Notes: a model not told the origin generated them from the letters alone. 64,000 nt of DNA from Serilophus lunatus (GCA_013399895.1 VXBA01001344.1:68734-132733); one strand, 5' to 3'. Positions 24,401 through 35,528 are shown, numbered from the stretch's first letter. Program-made: numbers and translations.

Positions 24401-26599
24401 CCAAGTGCAGACTCTGCCTTCAAGCCCTGGGCATGTCCAGGTAGCAAAATCTCTCAGATCACTCAGATGAGTGTTCAAGGAATGCTGCACACATTAGGCC
24501 ATGTGGGCACTGAGCAGAACCAGGGAGTAGGTCCCTGTGTGCTTGGGTCTTCACAGCAATCCAGAAATGGTGTGTTGTGTGTGATGTTCCCTCAAAAGCA
24601 CTCAGCCCTCCTCTGCTGAGATTCACTGGAGTGGGGAACGGGCACCAGGAGGAGGAATTTGCAGGGTGTGAGGAAGTGACTTGAGCTGTGGCACAAAAAC
24701 TCTCTGGGTGGGTGTCATGAGCACACGCTGGGGAGTATCCCGTGGGCCTGAGCTCAGAGCTACATATGCTGCTCCTCTGCCAGCACCAAACATGGCACCT
24801 GGCATCTGCTCATCTCAGACCCCATTGGTACATCAAGGCAGTAGGTGGAAAGTCCAAGCCCACAGCAGAGCCCATAAAGGTCGTGTTTTATTCTGGCTAA
24901 TCTCCTTCGCTTGCCTCATCTCCTGGAGGGAAATGAAGTGATAAACAGCCAGCAGCACAGTTTGTTAAAAACAAACCAGAGCAAACAAACAGGGGATAAT
25001 TCTCTCTCTGGTTGGTGTGGGGAATTCTGCTGAATTGAAAGTGATGTTCCAGAGACAGACATCACTCCAAGTCCTGCATGGCCAACAGACAGTGGCCAGC
25101 TCCTCACTAGGACAGCATGGCTGGGCTCAGGATCTGGCTTCTTGGCCAGTGTCCTGGGGAGCCTAAATGCTTTTTATCCTTCTGCAGGATTCATATTCCT
25201 GCATTTTCCAGATGCCCAATGAGTGACCCCCACTCACAGGCTTGGCTGAGCCTGGCTATGGTCTGTGCCCAGAGCAAAGGGCTCTCCCCAGGTGAAGAAA
25301 GTTTATAGGGACACAAAGAAAGAATTGGGAACAGCCACCTTGTCTGTTCAAGCCCTTGCACAGAGAAGAGCAGGCAGGGTAGCAAGGGAGGGAAGCCTGG
25401 CAGAGGCAGGGATGGCTACAGCATTCCTAGGTGTTGGAGAGAAGAAAAGCAAGACAAGGAAAGCATAGGTAGGGGTCCTGGGAGGTGAAGATGTGCGGTG
25501 ATCACATCCACATGATAGTGTGCAAAGAGGATGGGAAGGACAGTGCTGGGCCAGGAGGTGATGGAGGAATCTGGGAGCCAGTTCTTCCTCCTGTTTTAAT
25601 TCTTACCTTCCTCCCTCAGTGCCAGGATTGCTAAGTCTTTTACAGGGCTTTATGATCCCAGAACCTGGCTAACCGAGGCACTGAGAAGTTAAGCGAGGCC
25701 ACCAGAGAAGATGAGAAGGGATTGTGTTACTCTTTTTTCCCCCTGAAACAAAGCAGAGCTGTCAGTTGACACTTCCCGCGCTGCCCCAGCTCCGGAGGGT
25801 TGCTGGGGCCGCTTCCAGCAGACAAGAGACGTCACGGAAGAGACAAGAGACGTGGGGTGAGGCGTGGGATTCCTGCAGTGTGGGGTCCTGTGCAAAGCGG
25901 TGCCTGGAGTCGATGTCCTCCCACCAGAGCAGGGAGAGGCTGTTTGGTTCCTGCTGCCGCCCATGAAACACAGGACGGGGAGGCTGCAAGCCCTGGCAGC
26001 CTGGAGGCATCCTGGGAACCTGGTTTTTGAGGCTGCCTGCTAGGAAAAGGGTTAGGAAATCGGGCAGGCTGCCACCAAAACTCTGCCCGGCTTTTGGCAA
26101 AAGTCTGCCCAAACGATACAGCTCCCTGAAACATTTCAGCTTTGACAAATGTGTGGTTTTTTTGTTGTGTGTGTGTTTTTTTTAATTTTAATGAAAAACC
26201 CAACTCCATTGCATTGAAAACTTGCCCGACTGGTCAGAGGATAGTTCAGCCAGCTCGTAGGAGAGCGGGGCAGCAGGCCCATCTCTCCGCACACAGGCTG
26301 CCTATTGTTCTCCCCACAGAGTGGGAGGAGGGCTTGGATTAACTACAGGACTGGACAGGACCATCACGGCTGGACCTCCACCCGCATGGGCAGACCCCTA
26401 CTCTGTCTGCTTCAGCTCGATCTGGGCAGTGTCCACACCTCCAGCCTGCAGGATGGCTTCCCAAGCCCTGGAGCAGACCCAGACAGGCAGGAAAAGGCTA
26501 AAATCCACCCACATGAACCATCCGCTGGCACTGCAGCACCGGCAGGATTTAGCTGTACCTTACTCATCCTTGGGGGAATCGCTGTAATCTGCCAGAGGG
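21463..26599. other. Unassigned non-coding DNA
   Basis: About 5 kb without a recognised gene or repeat. A small CpG- and homeodomain-motif-bearing patch lies at about 21890-22000 (GAGCAATTAGCGCG near 21927) and could be regulatory. Short A/T runs occur near 26158-26190. Open frames overlap on both strands and are domain-free. Confidence 0.4.
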
Positions 26600-26834
26600 C
26601 AGGGGTAGAAAGGATATTGGGAAGAAATTTTTCCTTGTGAGAGTGGTGAGACCCTGGCACAGGTTGCCCAGAGAAGCTCTGGTTGCCCCATCTCAGTAAG
26701 TGTTCAAGGCCAGGTTGGATGGGGCTTGGAGCAACCTGGGATAGTAGAAGATGCCTCTGTCAATGGCAAGGAGTTTGGAATGAGATAAGATTTAAGTTCG
26801 CTTCCAACTCAAACCATTCTGTGGTTTTGTGATT
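26600..26834 (+). mobile_element. CR1 LINE 3'-end fragment
   Basis: A 5'-truncated CR1 in plus orientation. It contains the 'tattgggaagaaatttttcc' segment, 'ccctggcacaggttgccc' near 26652, 'aaggccaggttggatggggc' near 26707 and a terminal 'aaaccattctgtggttttgtg' type tail ending near 26834. Its order matches the better preserved copy at 47625-48130. Confidence 0.92.
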
Positions 26835-27135
26835 CCCACTTCCCTCCCGCCGGCTCAGCACTGAGGACTCTCCCTGAGATGGGACACCGAGGGACACTCG
26901 AAACCTCTTTCCTTGGGATCACATATGGTCTTTAACGGCTCTGGGCACCAAACGGAGCATGGCAGGAAGGGGTGAGGGGAGCTGGCAAGCTGGTCATGTC
27001 TGGGTACAAATCCCACTGCTGAACACCCCAGAGTCCCCACTGCTGTCACTTTGGCTGCACCAGGCTCCCCCAGCCCCTCCACTGTCCTCCGCTGCTTCTC
27101 ATCTGTTTGTTATTCATGGCAGGGGGCAGGAGCTT

Positions 27136-27163
27136 NNNNNNNNNNNNNNNNNNNNNNNNNNNN
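27136..27163. other. Assembly gap (28 N)
   Basis: Twenty-eight undetermined bases lie between G-rich and C-rich flanks at the edge of a CpG-rich block. Such gaps often hide G+C-rich promoter or first-exon sequence in bird assemblies. The two long frames shown across it include the unknown bases and are not evidence of coding. Confidence 0.98.
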
Positions 27164-27640
27164 CAATCCCCCCGCCCTCCATTCACTGTGCGGACCATCG
27201 CCACAGCCCCAGAAGGTTGAATTTAATGCTGGGGGATTTGCAAGTCAAGAATTCCTGCGCCCACACAATGCGCAGCCGGGCTTTGAAAAGGCGTCAGGAT
27301 TAAAATGCAACCGCAAACTTGACAAACCGGCGCAAGGGCCGCAGACAATGGGCTGCAGCTCCCTGTTATCATTCACGGCGTGTGAAGGACCAGCTCGGCG
27401 GGTTACAAGTCATGCGCTGGAGATGCTGCTGGCCTGGACACCAGCGGGGAGGGCTCCTTTGTGAGGCTCTCGCAGTGGGGAGCAACCCGAAAGACAGGCT
27501 GAGCCGAGAGACATCTCTGCTCGCAGCCGGGGGTAAGGAGGGCAGGATGACAGGGACCCTCCGCCACCGCCGGCGGGCTCTGAACTCCTGCGTGGCCGGA
27601 ATTCAGCCGCCCCGGGGGGCTCCAGATTCATCGGGCTTTG
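27164..27640. promoter_or_regulatory. CpG-rich cluster beside assembly gap
   Basis: Roughly 30 CpG sites occur in about 470 bases, with G+C-rich patches mixed with complex A+T-rich sequence such as TGAATTTAATGC near 27218 and AGGATTAAAATGC near 27297. The CpG density is well above the surrounding sequence. It may be a CpG island of a promoter whose core lies in the gap, or a G+C-rich regulatory element. No exon with convincing coding bias was found next to it. Confidence 0.4.
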
Positions 27641-30172
27641 CTGGATGGAAATTAAGGAGCTTTTCTTTGATTCTGTCCTGAAACTGTAACTTGGTTTATG
27701 CAGGAGTAATAAAGCACACGGAGGCTGCGGGGATTCGGGGCGGACAGGGATGCCAGGACGGGGCAGAGGGTTTCGGATGATGACGGATTAGATACAGGTC
27801 AACCGTGTAATAGTGAGGGACAATGCCACCTGGGGCTGGAATAATTAACACTCTGGAGATAAAGCCGGCAAAACAACCCGCTGGATCTCCCCGTGGGCAG
27901 CAGCGAGACACCTTCCTCAGCCCCCTGAGCCAGACCAGCCTGCTGCTGATCCTTGGGACACGGCTCCACTGTGGCCCCAGAAAGACGCAGGGCAAGGGAA
28001 GTTGTGGCAAAAAGAGACTTGGATCTGGCCAGAGCGATGGGAAGGATGGAGCCACCCAGGAGGTGATGTGACAAGCATGGGGTCCTTGTGTGACTGTCAT
28101 GGCTCGGATCAATTATTTTAATGAGCGCATGGACAAAGGTCAGGAAGGAATGTGATGTGTAATGTCAGTCAGGTCTCCGTACTGGGTGTGTACTGGCTTC
28201 TGTCATGGCATTCCTGTTTAGAATCGGCAGCCGTACCAATCTCCCTGTCAGGAGTACATGGGACTGAGTATTCATGTGTCCAACACTGATGTAAACTTCA
28301 GGTGATCAGCCTCTTCCCAGCTGCTTTCCCACCATCTTCCTCAATGCACTTTCTGCAGAGGAGAGTGCACCAGCATTGGAACTTGGGAGTATCAGAGGCT
28401 GAGCTTATCAGGAAAGAGGATTTTCCTCTCTCCTTAGGGTCTCCTGGGCAAGGACAGGTGTGGAAGGAACCCTTCTCCCTTCAAATAAATATAAGGAAGG
28501 GTGAGCAAGCTCCATCCTAGGAGATGGGACTATGCATGCGGCTATGCCAACCACTCAGCACCTCTCAAGAAGAACCGTCCATGCTGAGGGCTAGGTCTGG
28601 AGGGACCAAAAAAGCCCTGGAAACCAGATCTCAAGATCAAACAGTACTGTGCCATTTTTGCTAGGCTGTGCAGGAGGTTTGGATATGTTTTTTTTTTTCT
28701 TTACACAAAAAACTAGGTTCTTTTCTCAAAAAGGGGTCTTTCAAAAATGATGCAAAACTGCCACTGTTGGAACTTCAGGGAATTTGTTGGGAATCAAGAA
28801 GCTGTAAAAATGTTATTGAAAGGAGGATTGACATTCTTCCTATATTGAAGGGGAGTTTTGTAGCCATTTTGAGGCTTAAATAGATGTCCTGAAGAGCAGA
28901 ATTCATCTGGATTTTGAAGTAATACAAATACTTCAGAGACACGGGGAGATTGAAGGTTTTACCTGACTTTGCCCAAATCTTAAACATGAGGACTGGCCTT
29001 GACCAGACAGAGAAATCAGAGCTGTGGCATACGATCTGTCTCAGTCACACAGACTAAGTTTTTTAACCACCAACCCTTGGGAAAAAAAAACAAACAAACA
29101 AACACCAAAAGTCAAGAGAAAAAGCTCATAAGCAAATCCATCTTGCCCCTAACCCCTGGGCCAGCACCAGCATCTTTTCCCTGGTGGTGACTCTGTGCCT
29201 AGGTCTTACTGCAATTAGAAAAATGACATTAATTACCTAATGCCTTTGCTGCCTGCAGTGGTCCCCTGCAAAAATGTTTCTTGCCATGCTCACAATCTTC
29301 TGTCTGTCTCATGGAAGTGCTGATGTCCCACATGGTGGTCCACCCTGGAGGCCAGGGGTGCAGGAATCTGCTGGTTATAGCCACCACAGAGCCAGGGTCA
29401 GTCCAGCATCACAGGCAGAGTCTGCTGTCAGATGAGAGAATGTACAAGTAGAGGGGCAGTGGCTCATGGGGCTGAAAGAGGAAATGAGGCTGGGGAGCTG
29501 CTGGGGCAGACTGGACCTGGCTGGAGCAGTGTCTGCTCCTCCACTAATCAGGTCCTCAGGTGTCTTTTGTATGTGAGAACTGGTGCATCTGCTCTGTCAT
29601 CTCAGCCAAGTAGCACCCACACAGACCTGGTCCCAAGGGACAAATGCCACAGGGCCACTTTCCTCCTGCCTGGCCCCAGCTGTGCCTGTGCATTGTCTGG
29701 TTGCCTTCCCTCGGGGTGTGAGGTGTGTCCCACTCACCCTGGAGCAGGAGCCATCCTGCTTGGCCCCCTGGAAAAGGTCACTGGGGAGGGTGTCAGCCTA
29801 TACACATGCTTGAGATACCCAGAGTGCCCATTGGGCAGATGCATGGTGGGAGCTATATTTGCTGTTTGGTTTCCTCCTGCAGCAAAGAGTCCACAGCAGT
29901 GGCCGAGTGGCCGTGACGCTGCGTGTGCAGCTCCCAGCCCAGAGCACCAGCATCCCCCCTCCCTGGCCCCACACCACACTCTGCTCCTTTTTCTCCCCTT
30001 GCTTTTCTTTCCTGCGGGCTGTGAAAAGGTGCAGTCTGCCTGTGACCGTTTCTCTCCCTCCCTTCCCCCTTCCTGCTGGTCAAAACCGCCATCCTGGAAC
30101 AGCCCAGAGGATTAGTGAAGGGATACCTTTGAAACCGATGCCAGGAAAGCTCCGTGGATCAGTTAACAGGAG
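27641..30172. other. Unassigned non-coding DNA with short simple repeats
   Basis: Contains a poly-T run at about 28688-28698 and an A9-(CAAA)4 tract at about 29082-29105. The 227-codon frame at 29432-30115 is Pro/Ser/Cys-rich, overlaps frames on both strands and has no domain, so it is not called as a gene. Confidence 0.45.
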
Positions 30173-30180
30173 AGTATAAA
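30173..30180 (+). promoter_or_regulatory. TATA-box-like motif (weak)
   Basis: A GTATAAAAAG sequence lies about 45 bases before an ATG at 30227 that opens a 189-codon frame, and it is followed by C-rich sequence. TATA-like strings are frequent by chance and the frame shows no domain, so promoter function is only a possibility. Confidence 0.15.
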
Positions 30181-30330
30181 AAGCTGTGCCTGTGTCCCCC
30201 CACGCTCCCCCCATCTCTCTTCCTCCATGTCACTGGCCCTGGCTGCTGGCTCGCCCCTGGCTGGGGGCCTGCGATCCCAAACGTGCTCTCCAGGCTGGCT
30301 TGCCTCATTAATTAAAGAAGACGGATTTTT

Positions 30331-30380
30331 AGCTTTCTCTCCCTCCCTCTCTCTCTGTCTCTCTTTTCCTTTTTATTCCT
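30331..30380. repeat. CT-rich polypyrimidine tract
   Basis: A nearly pure C/T stretch of about 50 bases is built of CTCTC and CCCT units. It may be a simple repeat. No splice acceptor with an open exon was confirmed after it. Confidence 0.7.
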
Positions 30381-30757
30381 TGGGCTCCTGCTGTGGAAAG
30401 TGGAGCCAGTCTTGCGGGGGCAGGAGGAAGACAAGGATGGGCACCAGGGACTCGGGCAGCTGCTGTGCTCTGCTCCTGGGGTGCTCTGCTCAGTGTCACC
30501 CTGGGGGACACGGGGAGAGGGGACTCAGCTCCCACATTCACAGTCCTGGGACTTGCAGCACTGTTCACAGCCCTTCTGGGGACATTCTGTCCTGGCTGGC
30601 TGGGATGGGCATCCTTCCAGCCTGCAGCACCTCCTCACTGACTCCTGCAGGACCAGGGCAGGAGCCTGTCCCCTTCCCCGGCACAGTGGGGATCATGAGT
30701 GCAGCCATGGGTGGGCTGGCACACAGTGCAGAAAGCAGTGTACAGGGTGCAGGGTGG

Positions 30758-30836
30758 GTGGTACAGCCACGCAGTGAGTGTGGTACAGCCATGTAGGGTG
30801 TGTGGTACAGTCATGCATGGTAAAGCCACATGTGGT
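30758..30836. repeat. 22-base minisatellite
   Basis: GTGGTACAGCCA-type units begin near 30758, 30780 and 30802, that is, exact 22-base spacing of GTACAG at 30761, 30783 and 30805. A shortened fourth unit (GTAAAGCC) starts at 30820. The repeat gives Tyr/His/Pro/Cys-rich reading on the minus strand in several frames, because 22 is not a multiple of three. Confidence 0.85.
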
Positions 30837-31149
30837 GCAGCGTGTTCTCGTGCTCCAGGGACAGCTCACACCAGCAGAGCACTGTTGTAATTCACTCCAC
30901 CTGTGTTTATGCTGGGATAGCACAGCTCAGATCCCGTACCCAGCACAGGCACAGCCTTCCACATGAGGACAGGCTGGGAGGCAGCCACCCTCACACGTGG
31001 TGCAGGAGGACATGGGAGCAAAGTGGGGACAACGGGAGCTGCAGGAGGGACCTGAGGGCTGTGCTGTGCTGTGAGCTGGCCCCTGACTCTTCCTGCCTGG
31101 GTTGTTCCTCCCCGAGGAGAAGGCCTGGCTGGTTCTTGTGGCTGAGTCA

Positions 31150-31510
31150 TCCCCAGGTCTATCAGCCTGGCTGCAAAATTAAATTCAAAGCTCGTCTTTT
31201 TAACACGAAGATCACTTACATCCAGCTGCACGAGCCGCAGCCCCTTTAGGATTTAATAATAAAATGAATGCCCATGACCTGACTGTTTGCTCACGCCTGG
31301 ATCTTCCTTGATGGATGAACAGAAATTGCTCCCTGGCTCGGGTCATCCGCAGTAAAAATCGCCAGTCGATTGCTGGGCCCTCCCTCAGCTCCTCCACGTT
31401 CAGGGCTCGCTGGCTTCGTTTGGGACCTGGCTTGAAACGGATAATCAATAATAATCAGGCTCGACGCTGTGACGGCACCTTTGATCCGAGAATCTCGGAG
31501 CACTTTGCAG
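31150..31510. promoter_or_regulatory. Candidate conserved non-coding element
   Basis: This is a complex block with many homeodomain-like cores and CpGs: GCAAAATTAAATTC near 31173, GGATTTAATAATAAAATGAATG near 31251, and GATAATCAATAATAATCAGG near 31440. It ends in GCGGATAATGAACGG near 31510. Unlike CR1 or simple repeats it shows no internal redundancy. Enhancer-like function is inferred from composition; conservation is untested. Confidence 0.3.
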
Positions 31511-32149
31511 CGGATAATGAACGGAGCCCCTCTGTGAGGCAGGCAGGAGTGTCTGCATTTTATGGGGGGAGTGGAGCCCAAGGATGGGCTGACCCTGCTG
31601 CTCTCTGCCTCTGTCCTGCTCCGCATTCCACACGTGGATGGCTCAACTGCTTTAGCATGAGAGAGCTGCTTGAAAAGGGGATGGTGCCACAGGTCTGTGG
31701 GGCTCATTCCTTCGTAGCTTGTTGGTCTGGTTCCTTCTGCAGACAGCCTGAATTGCCCTGTTGATAACAGTATTTTGGTAAAAGTCGTGCTGGTTTGGGG
31801 CTCAGTATGGCACGGAACACAGCAGCCCTGGGTGCTGCGCATTCCCCCAGGGACAAGTGATCTCAGGGCGCATCTGCCCTCAAACTGTGGGGCTCCTGTG
31901 ATGGAATGCAGCATCGCTGTGGCAGCATGCAGGCTCCAGAGCTGGGGCTGAGGATGGGCAGTGCTGCTCCCAAGCTAAAACCATTCCCACGCCTGGGAAA
32001 AGAGGCTGGTAGCAGGCAGCTGAGCTCTGAGGTCCTGTGTCCAGCCATTCCAGAGAAAGCAGTCACAGCCTGGGCTCAGTTTGCTTTCAGGAGTGCCTTG
32101 CACTGTTTGAGCTCAGTGATACCAGCCCTGCTGCTGCACACCAGTCCTC

Positions 32150-32750
32150 CTCCCAGTCCCATGGCCACGGCCTGTGTGGGCCCCACATTGCCCTCAGGAT
32201 GGCAGGCTGTGGGCTGGCAGCAGGATCACCCACACAGTGAGGTGTCCAGTGCTGGTTGGGTGAACCTTGGCTGGAGTGGTGAGCTCTGCCTGAGGGAGGG
32301 CTGTGTCCCCCATGGATGGGCACTAGGAGACAGGGGATCCAGCTCTGGGGGTGCCACCCCCATGGCACATCCCAAGCCTACATCCCTCAGCCAGGGTAAC
32401 ATCCTGCTTTTGGAAGGGCTGCATCATCCACAGCTGGGCAGTGGGGACAGAGGGCATCCAATGCTGGGGATGCCACTCTTGCGTCCCCAGCCTGCACTCC
32501 TTAGCCGCGGTTGAAAGGGCAGGGTCCCACATAGCCGGGCAGTGGAAAGGGAGGGCATCCAGCTCTGGGGATGCCATCTCTGTGTCTCTAGCCTTCACCC
32601 CTGGGCCAAGAACATATCCTACCCTTGGAAAAGCTGGGTCCCCCGTGATCAGCCAGTGGAGGGAGGGGGGAGAAGCTTTGGGGATGCCACCCCAATGTCC
32701 CCAGCCTGCACCCCACCAGGACAGGCTGCTCTGCTGGTGTCGCAGCGCCA
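32150..32750. repeat. Degenerate ~105-base minisatellite, about five units
   Basis: The phrase CAGCTCTGGGGATGCCAC or a close variant starts at about 32247, 32340, 32459, 32560 and 32673, giving spacings of roughly 93, 119, 101 and 113 bases. Between anchors each unit repeats, in order, a CCCCAGCCTGCACCCC-like segment, a GGAAGGGCTG(C/G)GTCCC-like segment and GGGCAGTGG(A/G)(A/G)AGGGAGGGCATCC. Unit lengths vary, so the array is old. Long frames in it on both strands (154-202 codons) are repeat-driven and not called as genes. Confidence 0.85.
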
Positions 32751-32999
32751 CCCGTTGCCTCCCTGGGAAAGTGCCCATTGGCTTCATCTGCACTCTCCAG
32801 CAATTAAAGGACTAATATATTAATTGCTTCTAATCTGCGCATCTCCAAGGTCACCTGTAAGATCGGATGAAGAAAATAAACCTCCTCCCCAGGGGATCTC
32901 GGTCATCCACTCAAGTGGATGAGGCTGCAGCCCAGGCATTGCCCTATGGACCCCCATCCCCAAATCCTCCCTGGGATCATGGTCATGGGGAACAGCCTC

Positions 33000-33150
33000 C
33001 CGCGGATGCTGGAGGCGGGATGCTGGATGCTGGTGCTGGCCTCCAGCGGGAAGCACACCTTGTGCTGGCGCCGGGCTGAAAATCGAGTGTCGGGCTGTCC
33101 GTGTGTCCATCCAGCCGGTGCTCCCGCCGCCCGTTGCCGCCTTTGCCTTT
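33000..33150. promoter_or_regulatory. Small CpG cluster
   Basis: About sixteen CpG sites lie in 150 bases just after the minisatellite. A frame at 32919-33242 (plus) passes through it with several G/C third positions but has no domain or splice context, so no gene is called. Confidence 0.25.
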
Positions 33151-33339
33151 GTCTCCAGTGCTCTGCCGTGCTTCCAGTCTTCAAAGTGTTAAAACTTTTC
33201 AGTGTGTGCTGCAGATCCCTTGCCTGCAGCCTCCTGCCCTGAGTCAAATTAATCATGTACTGGGAAACACAGCAGGCATGTACTAGCCCTGGGCATGGTG
33301 TATCACGTACTTTCTGGAATCTGTCACATGGGGAGCTTT

Positions 33340-33640
33340 CTGTTTTAGGCTCAATTGATCCTTTCTCGGTTTGATACTGTGTTTAATTGTGAGATGGGGC
33401 TGTGTGTTTTTGCTTCAGCCGAACTTAAAGGGCCGCTCTTCCCAGCCTTGTTTTCAGATGTCCACAAGAACAGACCGCCGCTGTCTCCTCACCCAAACAA
33501 AAAGCCTTTCTCTCCCCACACACAATATCCCCTCTGTATTGTCCACAACAAAGAGCAAGGCTAAATTAATTTTAGGTCCGGCTCTTTTAATGTAGGGCTG
33601 GGAAGGGGAGGTGCTTTTATTGCTGCAGCTGACGGCTCAA
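33340..33640. promoter_or_regulatory. Candidate regulatory element with inverted SOX-type sites
   Basis: An inverted pair of SOX-like half-sites, ATTGT and AACAAAG, occupies 33538-33553. It is followed by TAAATTAATTTTA at about 33561-33573. This arrangement (paired SOX sites beside a homeodomain core) is often seen in neural and neural-crest enhancers. The assignment rests on motifs alone. Confidence 0.3.
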
Positions 33641-34801
33641 ACAGGAGAGGCGAGGTGGCCTGGGCCACCGGACACTCCCCAGGCGGTGGGGATGAGGAGG
33701 GGGGATGTCCCTGGCCCCCAGGAACCCCCCCTGAGCTGCAGTGGCCAATGTGAGCTGAAGTGAACTGGAGCAGAGCAAAGCCCTGCTCCTTATTGCAGTA
33801 TCACCGCGGGTGGGTCAGAGACTTCTTGGGCTTTCCCTCCACCCTCGAGGCGGGTTTTCTACCTGCCTCCCACAGGAAGAGTGGTCCAAGGACGCTGGAT
33901 GGGACACCCCAGTGTCCACATCCCAGACGTGATGTCCCCTGGGGTCTGGAATCTCCCGCTGGCTGGCCAGATAGCCATGACGGGGAGATTTCTCATTCTG
34001 TTTTCATCAAAATATTTCAAGAGACATACAAAAACCAGAGCATCCCTTCAAAACTGGGTAAAAAGGGAGAAAAAAGACATTTTTTCCATGTGCTCTTCCT
34101 GCTTATCTGGAGCAGTCATTGTGGTCCACTGTGCACAATAGTATGGAACAGAGCCACAGTGCCTGGGAGAGGGTCTCCTCCCTGCCCTGGTGGGCACAGT
34201 CCTCTGGTGTGACGTGTCATTCACTTGCACCAGTGATTTGTATGGCTCAGCTGCCACAGGGACAGGATGGGAGGAGGGAAGGAGCCATCAGGTCACCAGG
34301 TCCCAGTGGCATCTCCAGGATGTGCAGAAAGAGGGGAAGGAACCCTGGGAAATTCTTTAATCTGAGACAGGGATAGCTGAGGAGAGCAGGCATTGGGGAA
34401 AGGAGGTGTCTGGTCAGGAAGGTGAGGAGGAAAAGGGATATTGAAGGGAAGCAGAGGAGGGGGACAAAGGTTTCCAGTCGGGAGAATCAGGCTAAGGGCT
34501 AAAAGACAGCACAGGTGTGTTGGAAAGGGAGATGGGAAGGGTGGGGGGAGGTCACTAATTTAGGCAGACATACAGGATTGAAAAGAGAGGGAGGAGTGAT
34601 GCAGAGGGCTCAGCTATGGATCCTCTCTGTCCTCATCCCTCTCCCAAGTGGGTGGACAAGAGAAGTGGGAAGGGTCCTGGCCAGCCCCCCATGGTGAGAC
34701 AGAGGCCGAGTCCCTGTTCTGTGCTCTGAAGCCTGCAGTTTCTCGGTAGATAAGTAGGAACTTGCTCCTGGTTTATAAATATTCAGCGCCAGCAAAGCCC
34801 A
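33641..34801. other. Unassigned; possible 3' UTR of minus-strand gene at its right end
   Basis: No recognised repeat or RNA. If the minus-strand terminal exon ending at 34802 is real, its 3' untranslated region lies here. Minus-strand TATAAA (plus 34772-34777) and ATTAAA (plus 34356-34361) are the nearest variant polyadenylation signals I can see. Purine-rich sequence dominates about 34370-34600. Confidence 0.35.
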
Positions 34802-35002
34802 TTAATGTTGCATTAGGGCTGTGAATCGGAAAGCCCCAAAGCCAGGCAGCTCCTGCTGCAGCTGCAGCACGATCCGGGTCCTGCTGTACATGCGCAGCTG
34901 CCCATCCCGCTCCAGCCGGGGCTCCCCGGCTGCCGGGACACCACACGGCTGCAGCAACGTGCTGTTGAAGAGCACCCCCTTGCTCTCTTCGCTCCAGCAC
35001 AC
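34802..35002 (-). CDS. Putative terminal coding exon of an unrecognised gene
   Basis: Read on the minus strand, this gives about 66 codons starting VCWSEESKGVLFNSTLL and ending FRFTALMQH before a TAA stop at 34802-34804. Third codon positions are overwhelmingly G or C while second positions are not. This is a strong sign of real vertebrate coding sequence in this frame. An NST sequon and spaced cysteines (VCW, QPCG) suggest an extracellular or secreted segment. The 5' boundary could be AG at 35003-35004 (phase 0) or the stronger pyrimidine-tract acceptor with AG at 35022-35023, which adds PCYLCQ. Phase 0 joins cleanly to the upstream 60-base exon. I do not recognise the protein family. Confidence 0.55.
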   Translation of the reverse strand: MCWSEESKGVLFNSTLLQPCGVPAAGEPRLERDGQLRMYSRTRIVLQLQQELPGFGAFRFTALMQH

Positions 35003-35468
35003 CTGGCACAGGTAGCACGGACTGGTACAGGTAGAAGAAAAGGAGGGCGTGGTGTCGAGCTCTCAGTCCCTAAATCTCCCGCACCCATGAAATGCAATGG
35101 TTGGAGCTTGAGGGCTGGGGTTTTTAGTGGGATATGCTGGAAGCCAGGCATGACCCCCTAGTGTAGGAGATCTCCATATTTAGCCAACTTTTTGGGAGAA
35201 CAATGGGAAGCCCCTTGGCTGCAGAGTCAAGCTGACTCGGTGTCTTGGGCTGCTCCCTCCATCCGGCAGCGTGCACTGAACTGCATCTCCAGGAATAGGC
35301 AGGAACGCGCGCGTATTAAAACAGAAGCTGGAGAAAGGAGTTACATCTGTGCAAAGCAGCGATCCAAGTGTTACTATCGGGACCAAATTTTCTCACTTCC
35401 AGGAGAGCAGCTCTGAATGTGACAGTCTGCAGACTTGGGCATCAGTTCAGCCAGCTTCCTCATCTCAC

Positions 35469-35528
35469 CGTATCTTGCAGATCCACCCAGCAGCCGTGTC
35501 CCCTCCGCTCCAGCAGCATGTCATTGAG
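35469..35528 (-). CDS. Putative 60-base internal exon, same gene
   Basis: On the minus strand a pyrimidine-rich acceptor (ending ...CACCTCCAG, AG at 35529-35530) is followed by exactly 20 codons, LNDMLLERRGHGCWVDLQDT. A good donor follows (ACG then GTGAGA, GT at 35467-35468). Both ends are phase 0 and about 15 of 20 third positions are G or C. It lies 466 bases upstream of the putative terminal exon, a usual avian intron size. A plus-strand reading with its own acceptor (AG before 35481) and donor (GTAAAG near 35592) also exists, so strand is not certain. Confidence 0.4.

Noticed and set aside
29432..30115. 227-codon plus-strand frame, the longest in the window
   Set aside because: It lies in G+C-rich DNA, is Pro/Ser/Cys-rich, has no domain or splice context and overlaps several frames on both strands.
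31291..31914. 207-codon minus-strand frame
   Set aside because: It crosses an enhancer-like block, has no domain and no codon-position bias; probably chance.
32323..32815. Long frames on both strands across the minisatellite
   Set aside because: They result from the repeated G+C-rich units, and unit lengths are not multiples of three.
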